64,000 nt of DNA from Symsagittifera roscoffensis (Eukaryota; Xenacoelomorpha; Acoela; Convolutidae), in NCBI RefSeq assembly GCF_963678635.1, contig NC_087064.1, positions 1,767,688-1,831,687 of the forward strand, written 5' to 3'. The position numbers and the translations under genes are program-made. A model generated the notes under the pieces. The model saw only the letters and a list, made by a program, of their open reading frames with translations. It did not search any database and had not been told where the DNA came from. Numbering within the stretch: the stretch's first letter is position 1; each line of letters starts with the position of its first letter. Of the stretch, positions 32,202 to 43,000 are shown piece by piece.

Positions 32202-34218
32202 CCCTAAATTTACTAAGGAGGGTCAATAAGATGCTTAATATGCTCCGGAGGGTTACTTCGGAGGGTACCTCCAAAATTTTCAAATTTTTTGATCTCGCTT
32301 AGAAGGTTCTCCCCCTAGCTTCAAAAAGCGTCAAAACAAGCTAGGAGCTCTAAGGGGAGCTGTTTTAACTTCTTAGGGTGATCTCGTGGAAATTTTCCAC
32401 TAAGGAGGGTTGCTAAAGGGTTTAGCTGACTCCGGAGGGTCACTTCGGAGGGTCCCCCCAAAATCAAGAAAAAAGGTTATCTCACCGCAGTAAAGCCTCT
32501 GAAAGCGGTCTACCTGACTTAAAACTAGGTTGGCTGACACGGTCAACCTTCCCAGTTGAATAAAAAGATGTTTTGATAAAATTTTCTGCCGCTCGGAGGG
32601 TTGCCCGTGATTTGGACTCTCCGAACCAACAAATCCTAAAAAATTTTTCTTTTCCGAAATAATCAACCCAAAAACGGTTGCGATTCGGAAAAGTGGTCAA
32701 AAACGTCGACTTATGGTACCAAAATTATCCCGATCGGATAACTAGTCTTTGAGAAATCGCCAAAAACGCGTTCGTCAAAATGGCCTTTTTTCACCACCTA
32801 TATAGGTTCTGAAAGACTTTTTCCGCAATTCCGGTCGAAAGTGCCTAAAAATACTTGAAATGAGCGTAGCAGCCCTGTACAGCACTGGAATAATGCAAAA
32901 AACCGGACCAAAATTGGTTTAGAAACAAAAATTTGGCCAAAAACTATCAAATTTGGACCCTCCGATTCCTTCCTTTTCCAAACCTTAAGTCGTTAGCTCT
33001 ATCCACGGAGCTACTCGGAGGGCTACCCAAAAATTTCTCTAGTAACCGAGCACGTTATGCTAGCACGCTCCTAACGCAAAAAATTTTATTGCTCTAACTC
33101 TAAAAACTCAAAAACTCGATCCCCAAAACAGATTGACAAAATACAGAAAATTATCAAAATTTTGATCGAAAAATTTTCGTTTTCCTAACTTCTACTGAGT
33201 CTTTGCTAACGCGGTTTCTTTAGTGAAGGGGATCGAACTACGTAGCTACTCTCTATATAAAAGCTTTTTGCCTATCGGAAAAGCTCGGATATCCGAAAAT
33301 TTGGGGGTCTACGGTTTGGTCGAAAATTGGTAATTTTCGACAAAAAATGGGTGTTTCTTGGGTCTAAATAGGAGATAAGTAATATATAATAAGGATAATA
33401 ATCTATTAATAGTCGTTAATGAATAGTACTATACCCTCCTTTGCACCAAAATATCCGAATTAAGACCCTTAACTCGGAAATTTGTAATCGATGGAGGGTA
33501 CCATCGGACCGCGCCAATCGTGCCCCCCACCACTTAAGTTTTAAAGAAATAGTACCCGAACGATACTAAAATTGCTTCAACGATACCCAACAGTCGTTGC
33601 TGATGTTGTCCTTGATGTCCCTGTTGAGTGTGGAACACGTTGATCAGCTTGCCACTCTACCCTCCGGCCACCGGCAAAATTACCATTAACGTGCTTAAAC
33701 ACTCAAATTACACTCGAGGGAGGGTATCCAACCCTTCACCAAAACACACAATCTTTCTATCAGAAACGATATAAATCAATCTGAAACAACAACAAAGAGG
33801 AAGGTCAGATCACATCTCGTCCGGAAATAACATATAAACTGTCACTTTATGTTTTTTACTGTTTTTGGTCTTTTTTGGATTTTTTACTGTTTTTTGTACT
33901 TTTTTGTTTTTAAATAAATTTGTTTTTGGCTTTTTGTTGGTTATACACTATTTTTGTTTGGTTTTACGCTTTCTTTTTAGTTGTTTTTGTTCCCGGGACC
34001 TCGGGACAAGCGGGTTCATGACTTCCCACCTAACCCTCCGGCCCCCGGAATTTTCGGTGTTAACTGAGTTAAAAAGCTAAATTGTACTAGACGGAGGGTA
34101 CGCACCTTCCCCCTAGTACAACAACGGTCATTAAGACCTCTGACTCGGGCATACGCCCGGAGCGGAGGGTTCGTCGCTGAAACGCTTGCTGATCATGATG
34201 GTTTCATGCCTTTAACAG

Positions 34219-34236
34219 GCCCACCCAGGAGCGCCA
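34219..34236 (-). promoter_or_regulatory. Candidate tRNA primer-binding site of element 1
   Basis: On the sense strand, 12 bases after the 5' LTR, the sequence reads TGGCGCTCCTGGGTGGGC, starting with the TGG expected to pair with a tRNA 3' CCA. I could not assign the tRNA species. Confidence 0.5.
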
Positions 34237-34248
34237 TAAAAACGTCTA

Positions 34249-35128
34249 TGTAACATTCGCCCAAATATCACACAGCGACGGAGCGTAGAAAAAGTACCTA
34301 TTAACGACTGGTAGGCGTCAGTTACTTTAATACTACTCGTTTTTCACCGCCTCGACCTTGCCAGTTGATTTTCTGGTCTGTTTAGGGCAAAGTAAAAAGT
34401 TACCATTTTTAGGCCATCAGTCAAACGACTTTTGATCAGCTTTCGTTTACATGCGAACACAATCACATAGCTGAGTCTCGGATCCTCAGACTACGTGATT
34501 GTCATTAAAAACACGGCTCGAACAACCTATGTTTATATGTTTTTGTGTGACAGCTTTATGTTAAATCTATTGGAGATGGATTGACCCTTTCCTTTTTCTA
34601 GCTACTCATGCTCTGAAATATTAAGTAATAACGGTGTTAATTAAGATCTATGACATTATAGCAGCTATACAGTCAGTTTACACAGTCCCTTCACATAGAC
34701 AGTCTCTGGGGGACCAAGCCTCCGCTCCCGTAATATTCTTGAGATAACACTCTTATCTCTTATTTTTCGTGTCCCGGGAGGGTCCCGTGGTATATTTCTT
34801 CCCCCACTGAAGCCTCCTTCTCCACCAATATCTGTTGACAAGTGTCTTATCGTGCGTTGTTGCCACGATAAGAGGCTTCGTATTTTCCGTCTCTGGTACG
34901 ACTGTTCTTCACAATATATGGCGTCGTTGTGTTTTCTCTTCTTTTTTAGTCAAAATGGCCGACTTTTCCTATTTCTCAGAAATGTTCACTCTTCAATCGA
35001 AATTTTGAAAAATAAAATTTTAGAACATTCTGACCCTCCTTCGCAACACTTTTTCGTTCATAAGGCCTTTAGCCGTCCTTTTTTACGTCGCCGGAAGGTT
35101 GTGCTGTGTCATCTGGCAGAATGGCACA
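34249..35128 (-). repeat. LTR element 1, 5' LTR (880 bp)
   Basis: Sense-strand 5' LTR, 880 bp, five differences by eye from 13580-14459. Its outer edge (35128) joins R2-like sequence that continues the frame interrupted at 13579. The 134-codon + frame at 34852-35256 starts inside it and is incidental. Confidence 0.93.
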
Positions 35129-36360
35129 ACTCCTCGTTTTGGGATCTCCAATCGGCGAACTTTGCCGAAAAAAATTGGTCGACAAAAAATTTTAGGAGCT
35201 TGAAAAAATCTCGGATGTCATTGACAATTAGACGCCCATTATTTTTTACCTCCTGAAAAATTGCTTTAGCATGCCAAAACTCCTATATTTTTTTGCGTAC
35301 GAGCCCTTCTTTTTGCAAAATTGATTTTTGGAATGCTACGACAAATTACTAAGAAATTCGTTATGCAAGGTCACTAATGTGAAAATGGACGAAACCTATT
35401 TTTTACAAGCAGTTCTCCCGGCAGCCAAAGGTGGCCTGGGCGTTTCTTCCGTTCGTCTACTCGCTTTACCCGCTTTCTTAGCCTCAGCAGTAGGAGCAAA
35501 AGATGCCTCGATCGAAATCTTTGGTTTGGATTCTGTGGATGGAAACTATGATGATGGGCTTAAACGGTGGTTTGAACTTGGAAAAATTGAAATGGCTCCG
35601 GAAAATGAAATCCAAAAAAAATCGGACGGAGCCAATTTTTGACAGCGAAATTGCAGACTTGATTTTACGACTCGAACCAACGGACGTAAAAACATTCAAC
35701 GCGTTCCAAGATAGATTTGGCTCCCAATGGTTGAACGTCATTCCGTGCAAAAATATAAGATTGAAACTCTGTCAAACCAACAACACAGAATTGCAATAGG
35801 ACTGCGATTAGGCTCTAAAATATGCGAACGGCATAAATCGCGTTTGCGGAAAAGACGTTACCGAGGATGGTTGGCATGGTCTTTCTTGCCTAACAAGTGC
35901 AGGGAGATGCTGTAGGCATTCAAGCCTGAATGCCCTTATAAAGCAGAGTTTTCATTCTACTTGACGCTCGTTCCATGGGCTGTTGGTAAGCAGCTCTTGT
36001 GGGATGTAACGGTAGTAGACTCCTTAGCTCCTTGTAGGATTAATGCAGGGTCTGTTTGTAACCCTGGTACGGCTGCCGCTGAAGCGGAAGAGCGAAAAAA
36101 TGACAAGTATAAAGATCTTGTAGATGATGGATATCAATTTCAACCGCTAGCTTTTGAGATTCAGGGCGCTGCCGCACCAGCACAGAATTTTTTTAAGCAA
36201 GCTTTGTAAGAACCTAAGCATATGCTCCGAAGAACCCAGAGCAGGCAGTTTCTTAAAACAGAGAATCTCCCTGGCAATACAGATTGCGAACGCCGCTTGC
36301 GTACTCGGAACCATAAATGACTAAATAAATTTCGACGAAATTTTTTTTGTAACATTATGT
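35129..36360 (+). mobile_element. R2-like element, right copy, 3' part
   Basis: Continuation of 12405-13579 after the LTR element. + strand frames with indels: an L-G-S-P-I-G-E-L-type block (35144-35180), RT thumb (35328-35642; LPAAKGGLGVSSVRLL), DVKTFNAFQDRFGSQ (35680-35720), and AIGLRLGSKICERHK to a cysteine motif that keeps His (G-W-H-G-L-S-C, near 35875). Then come L-V-P-W-A-V-G and L-W-D-V-T-V-V-D-S (35960-36030) and a C-terminus not present in copies A and B (AAAEAEERKNDKYKDL, then near 36250 QRISLAIQ). The RPDG segment of the nuclease is missing at about 35962, as in fragment A. The 3' limit is taken at the poly-T after 36338 and is approximate. Confidence 0.6.
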
Positions 36361-36920
36361 TTTATTTTCTCGTGACGAGTTGCGTGTTCTTAGTGAAGCA
36401 ATGTAACCCGTATCGATTTGACTCCTGACTGTAACCTTTGTTACAATGATACTTGTGACCTTCTGATTATCTTCAAAAAATAATAGGCTAAAAGACGATC
36501 GTCAATATGTGCTGCTACGTCTTCAAATAATTTGTCAGCTCATCGACACAGGCTGGGCCATAGTTGTTGTTTTCGTGGCTGTTAATGGTGTTGTTCACCA
36601 AGTCCCACACAAGCACTTTTATTACTTTTTTCTTCCATATCTAAAAATTTCATAGGATTTTGACTGGAATATGCGATGAAGGGACTCCTGACTGCAACCT
36701 CTGTTTCTATGATTCTTTTGAATTTATGACCCCCGATCTTGATTGGCTTATGACTTGACTACTTTATGACAAGTCCACTTTTTGACCGCCCTCCAGTTTA
36801 GACTCTGGGTGGAGGTTTTAGCATGATTCTCTTACTAAAGGTGAAATGTTTTGCAACTGTTTCATGCGTGATATTTTCACGATGACTAAACATAGTAAAA
36901 TTTTTGGAATTTCAGGATAA
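36361..36920. other. Spacer upstream of ECH1 first identified exon
   Basis: No gene seen. A short phrase GACTCCTGACTG(T/C)AACCT occurs twice (about 36420 and 36688). The end, TTTTTGGAATTTCAG at 36901-36915, is a good splice acceptor five bases before the ECH1 ATG. Confidence 0.45.
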
Positions 36921-37063
36921 ATGCGAGTAATGCAGAAGCGGCTTATTGAGTCAATAGCTGCCCAATTTAATTATATCAAATTGACATATCCCGCTAAATA
37001 TGTAGCCAGCGTTGAATTGAACAGACCCGAGAAAAGCAATGCCCTCAGTCTGAAACTATGGAG
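36921..37063 (+). CDS. ECH1: ECH1 exon 1
   Basis: ATG 36921, preceded in frame by TAA (36918-36920), so the protein must start in this exon. A second in-frame ATG lies at codon 4. Contains Y-V-A-S-V-E-L-N-R-P-E-K-S-N-A-L-S. Donor GTAAAG at 37064; phase 2 joins AG to the T of exon 2. Confidence 0.85.
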
Positions 37064-40000
37064 GTAAAGGTAAAGAAGACATGACTATTTGATCTCATTT
37101 TATTTGCTTATTTTTTCGTTGATTGAACTTGACAAACAGTTAAAGAAATGCGATATTACTATGGGTGTGCAATGAATTAACTGAAAGGTGAAATTAATGA
37201 TTGAACAGCCCCGCAATCGACCATACAATATGCCGCACCCCTCTCTCCCCTCAGACTAACCAAAGAACATGCCCTTGCGCATTTGAGCTTTTAAGTCAGT
37301 AGAATGCGTCCACTAGTTGTGGTAATAAATAACCAACCATTTACCTTCAGAGATAGTTATTTTTTGTATTGGTTACCTTATCACAAAAGCGAGATTGCAA
37401 GCAGAGTTTCAAAGCATTTGCAAATTTCAGTGGTCTCCAGGGTGTCCACTTGGTCACTATTTTAGTGACCAGTCACTATTGGTCACTATTTTTTCAATGG
37501 TCACTAAAAATAACTATTTACAGCAAAACTTTCTGTTTTCTATTATTTTTTAAAGGGTCCACCCTCTTTGCACTATTTTGAGGGGGGAGCCCGCGCCGAA
37601 AAAACGCAATTTTTTTTCAAAGTTTTTTCATTTTTTCGACTTTTTCAGTTTTTCAGCCTGTTTATTCAAAATTATAGAGCTTGAAAAATTAATTTGGTCG
37701 ATCTAAAAAAAGGTCGACAAAAATTCGAAAATTGTCGTAGTCACTATTTTTCTCTCAAAGAAGTGGTCACCCTGGGGATCTCATTGTATCTGCTTTGTTG
37801 CTGTCTGATAAGTAAGAATTAGGAAGGCGAGGCGAAGCTGTGATGTTTTTTGTTAGACTCTTGATTAGGAGTTTCGCAATCTGTTTTGAATTTGATTTCT
37901 GAAAGAATATACTTTTTTCGCGTGTTTCTTTTTTAATTAGAGCTCTGATTAAACAGACTATGGATCAGTGTTTACTGCATGAAACGTTTTCGATTGAAAC
38001 TGATCAGCAGCATTTAATTCTGAAACATGAGCAACTTTAACAAAACATCAAAAATCAAATAAAAAGCAACGTGGAATGCGAAATAGCACCATTGTGGAAA
38101 ATCTAACGTGATGCGGAAACCTCACATCAACTGAAGAAACAGTTATACTTTGATGGTCAGGTAGCGCTGGCGTTACTCCTACCGTATGTGGTTTCAGGCG
38201 ATCGATGTGCAGCGCTTCTAATGTTAATAGCATGGAAAATTCTGATTTTTTGTCGATAATTGAATACTCAAATTCGTTGAGAGCACCACAAATCTTCAGA
38301 TGGCTCTCCACAGGCGTCGTTGCAACCAAATGTTCAGCTGGGCGGGTTTTAAACATCATCAAGTAGAACAGAGTTAATGTAGAAATTCAACTTTTCGATT
38401 TCGGAGCACTCGAGGCGATTTCGTTTCTTGGAGTGCAGAAAGTCCATTATGCTCCAAGTTCTTTCACTGGCTGCGTTTGAAGGCGGAATACTGAAAACAC
38501 GAAAAGCATTTTTTCCTAGTTTAGGAATACGCAGTAACCAAAAAAAACTCGCTTTTTCTCTCATCGTTCATAGTAACAAACTCTGATAAATAGGAGTTGA
38601 GTTTGCTATTAAAGATTTCAAACTCCATATCGGGGTAAAAAACAGTGTCATATTTTCTTAAGTGGCGTATGGTGTCGCCTCTATCTGTTCCTTCCATTCG
38701 GTTCTGAAGAGTGTTTTTCGGTCTAAGAATGTACGCGAAACCCATCGACTCGGTATGCAGAAAGTTGCGCCGCTTTTCAACCAACTTGACGTATATTGCA
38801 CGATCAGTTGGGTCAGTCAACTTTTCGTAGTGGTCCATTATTTTTCGGTCCATGATTTTTGAAATTGATTTCTTAAAGAATATATTTTTTTTTCGCGGTT
38901 TTCGTTTTTAATTAGAGCTCTGAAGAAACAGAATATGAATCAATGTTTACTGCATGATATCTTTTCGGTTAAAATTGATCATCAGCATTTAACTCTGAAA
39001 CATGAGCAAATGTAACAAAACATCAAAAATCAAACAAAAAGCAACGTGGAATTGTGGAACATCTAACGTGACGAGGAAACCTCACAACAACTGAAGAAAC
39101 AGTTATACCCTGATGGTCAGGTAGCGCTGGCGCTACTCCTCCCGGGTGTTGAGATGTGGTTTCAGGCGGTTGATGTGCAGCGCTTCGAATGTTAATAGCA
39201 TGGAAGATTCTGAATTTTTGTCGATAATTGATTACTCAAATTAGTTAAGACCACCACAATTGTTCAGATGGCTCACCACAGGCGTCGTTGCAACGAAATG
39301 TTTAGCTGAGCGGGTTTTGAAGTGTCAAATATGTGGCCGACATTGCAGGCAGAACAACCTGTTCATACGATAACGAAACCATATAACGCATGTAGGTATA
39401 TATTCATAACCTTTGATAAGAATCCAGGAGTAAGACTAGAGTTGGCATTAAATTAGTACCATCTAAAAGCGGTACATTATGTACCGGTACGTACTAGTAC
39501 ATGTACTGATACCTTAGAAAATGGATATTTTCATGAAGGAAATTTCATTCGGAATATATATTGAGACAATTCATTTCATTAACATCATCAAGTAGAACAG
39601 AGTTAATGTAAATACAAGTCAACTTTTCGATTCTGTAGCACTCAAGGCGATTTCGTATCGTGGAGTGTAGAAAGTCTAGTATGTTTCAAGTTTTTTCACT
39701 GGCTGCGTTTGAAGGCGGAATACTGAAAACACGAATAGCATTTTTTCCTAGTTTAGGACTACGCAAAAACCCCGAACAACTCGCTTTTTCTTTCATCTTT
39801 CATAGTAACAAACTCTGATAAATAGGAGTTGAGTTTGCTATTAAAGATTTCAGACTTCTCCACATCGGGGTAAAAACACTGTCATATTTTCGTAAGTGGC
39901 GTATGGTGTCGCCTCTATCTGTTCCTACCATTCGGTTCTGAAGAGTGTTTTTCGGTCTAAGAATGTACGCGAAACCCATCGACTCGGTATGCAGAAAGTT

Positions 40001-43000
40001 CTGCCGCGCCGCTTTTCAACCAACTTGACGTATATTGCACGATCAGTTGGGTCAGTCAACTTTTAGTAGTGGTCCATTGTTTTTCGGTCCATGATTTTTG
40101 AAATTGATTTCTTAAAGAATATATTTTTTTTCGCGTTTTTCGTTTTTAATTAGAGCTCTGAATAAACAATATGAATCAATGTTTACTGCATGAAATATTT
40201 TCGGTTAAAATTGATCAGCAGCATTTAACTCTGAAACATGAGCAAATGTAACAAAACATCAAAAATCAAACAAAAAGCAACGTGGAATGCGAAGTAGCAC
40301 CATTTTGGAAAATCTAACGTGACGAGGAAACCTCACAACAACTGAAAAAACAGTTATACCCTGATGGTCAGGTAGCGCTGGCGCTACTCTTCCCGGGTGT
40401 TGAGATGTGGTTTCAGGCGGTCGATGTGCAGCGCTTCGAATGTTAATAGCATGGAAGATTCTGAATTTTTGTCGATAATTGATTACTCAAATTCGTTGAG
40501 ACCACCACAATTGTTCAGATGACTCACCACAGGCGTCGTTGCAACGAAATGTTCAGCTGAGCGGGTTTTGAAGTGTCAAATATGTGGCCGACATCGCAGG
40601 CAGAACAACCTGTTCATACGATAACGAAACCATATAACGCATGTAGGTATATTAATAACCTTTGATAAGAATCCAGGAGTAAGACTAGAGTTGGCATTGA
40701 ACTAGTACCACCTAAAAGCGATACATTATGTACCGGTACGTACTAGTACATGTACTGATACCTTAGAAAATGGATATTTTCATGAAGGAAATTTCATTCG
40801 GAATATATATTGAGACAATTCATTTCATTAACATCATCAAGTAGAACAGAGTTAATGTAAATACAAGTCAACTTTTCGATTCTGTAGCTTTCAAGGCGAT
40901 TTCGTTTCGTGGAGTGTAGAAAGTCCAGTATGTTTCAAGTTTTTTCACTGGCTGCGTTTGAAGGCGGAATACTGAAAACACGAATAGCATTTTTTCCTAG
41001 TTTAGGACTACGCAAAAACCCCGAACAACTCGCTTTTTCTTTCATCTTTCATAGTAACAAACTCTGATAAATAGGAGTTGAGTTTGCTATTAAAGATTTC
41101 AAACTCCTCCACATCGGGGTAAAAAAACACTGTCATATTTTCGTAAGTGGCGTATGGTGTCGCCTCTATCTGTTCCTACCATTCGGTTCTGAAGAGTGTT
41201 TTCGGTCTAAGAATGTACGCGAAACCCATCGACTCGGTATGCAGAAAGTTGCGCCGCTTTTCAACCAACTTGACGTATTTTGTACGATCAGTTGGGTCAG
41301 TCAACTTTTCGTAGTGGTCCATTATTTTTCGGTCCATGATTTTGGAAATTGATTTCTTAAAGAATATATTTTTTTTCGCGGTTTTCGTTTTTAATTAGAG
41401 CTCTGAATAAACAGAATATGAATCAATGTTTACTGCATGAATTGTTTTCGGTTAAAATTGATCATCAGCATTTAACTCTGAAACATGAGCAAATGTAACA
41501 AAACATCAAAAATCAAACAAAAAGCAACGTGGAATGCGAAATAGCACCATTGTGGAAAATCTAACGTGACGAGGAAACCTAACAACTGAAGAAACAGTTA
41601 TACCCTGATGGTCAGGTAGCGCTGGCGCTAATCCTCCCGGGAGTTGAGATGTGATTTCAGGCGGTCGATGCGCAGCGCTTCGAATGTTAATAGCATGGAA
41701 GATTCTGAATTTTTGTCGATAATTGATTTGATTACTCAAATTCGTTGACCACAATTGTTCAGATGGCTCACCACAGGCGTCGTTGCAACGAAATGTTCAG
41801 CTGAGCGGGTTTTGAAGTGTCAATTATGTGGCCGACATCGCAGGCAGAACAACCTGTTCATACGATAACGAAACCATATAACGCATGTAGGTATATTATT
41901 AACCTTTGATAAGAATCCATGAGTAAGACTAGAGTTGGCAATGAACTAGTACCACCTGAAAGCGGTACATTATGTACCGGTACGTACTAGTACATGTACT
42001 GATACCTTAGAAAATGGATATTTTCATGAAGGAAATTTCATTCGGAATATATATTGAGACAATTCATTTCATTAACATCATCAAGTAGAACAGAGTTAAT
42101 GTAAATACAAGTCAACTTTTCGATTCTGTAGCACTCAAGGCGATTTCGTTTCGTGGAGTGTAGAAAGTCCAGTATGTTTCAAGTTTATTCACTGGCTGCG
42201 TTTGAAGGCGGAATACTGAAAACACGAATAGCATTTTTTCCTAGTTTAGGACTACGCAAAAACCCCGAACAACTCGCTTTTTCTTTCATCTTTCATAGTA
42301 ACAAACTCTGATAAATAGGAGTTGAGTTTGCTATTAAAGATTTCAAACTCCTCCACATCGGGGTAAAAAACACTGTCATATTTTCGTAAGTGGCGTATGG
42401 TGTCGCCTCTATCTGTTCCTACCATTCGGTTCTGAAGAGTGTTTTCGGTCTAAGAATGTACGCGAAACCCATCGACTCGGTATGCAGAAAGTTGCGCCGC
42501 TTTTCAACCAACTTGACATATTTTGTACGATCAGTTGGGTCAGTCAACTTTTCGTAGTGGTCCATTTTTTTTCGGTCCATGATTTTGGAAATTGATTTCT
42601 TAAAGAATATATTTTTTTTCGGGGTTTTCGTTTTTAATTAGAGCTCTGAATAAACAGAATATGAATCAATGTTTACTGCATGAAACGTTTTTGGTTAAAA
42701 TCGATCATCAGCATTTAACTCTGAAACATGAGCAATCGTAACAAAACATCAAAAATCAAACAAAAAGCAACGTGGAATGCGAAATAGCACCATTGTGGAA
42801 AATCTAACGTGACGAGGAAACCTCCTAACAACTGAAGAAACAGTTATACCCTGATGGTCAGGTAGCGCTGGCGCTAATCCTCCCGGGAGTTGAGATGTGA
42901 TTTCAGGCGGTCGATGCGCAGCGCTTCGAATGTTAATAGCATGGAAGATTCTGAATTTTTGTCGATAATTGATTTGATTACTCAAATTCGTTGACGACAA

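Larger units (their letters stand above)
31150..34218. other. Element 1 long non-coding leader
   Basis: About 3 kb between the 5' LTR and gag. No reading frame with motifs. It contains a 186-bp tandem duplication, a 30-bp tandem repeat and about 17 scattered copies of GGAGGGT (ACCCTCC on the sense strand) between 32089 and 34170, often as CGGAGGGT. Probably carries packaging or translation signals by position, but none is identified. Confidence 0.7.
13580..35128 (-). mobile_element. LTR retrotransposon element 1: giant Ty3/gypsy-type, 21.5 kb
   Basis: 880-bp LTRs bound it, with a candidate primer-binding site, a purine tract beside the 3' LTR, and gag, protease, RNase H and integrase in Ty3/gypsy order. 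After integrase come a macro-domain-like segment and a very long third frame with SGNH-hydrolase motifs. It interrupts an R2-like element. Flanks share AGT (AGTT if one LTR base is counted), giving a 3-4 bp target duplication. The coding region is visibly more GC-rich than the surrounding DNA. The catalytic RT core is missing and later frames carry shifts and stops, so this copy is non-autonomous. LTR divergence of about 0.6% implies a fairly recent insertion, and the number of small lesions is compatible with decay since then. Confidence 0.9.

Noticed and set aside
31977-32229. Repetitive peptides on both strands (V-P-S-E-V-T-W-V-I type)
   Set aside because: Translation of the 30-bp minisatellite, whose length is a multiple of three.
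40200-40260. Hammerhead ribozyme in array units (CTGATGA ... GAAAA on the minus strand in several units)
   Set aside because: No stem II can be drawn between the two boxes and CTGATGA is not kept in all units; not supported although Penelope-like elements can carry such ribozymes.
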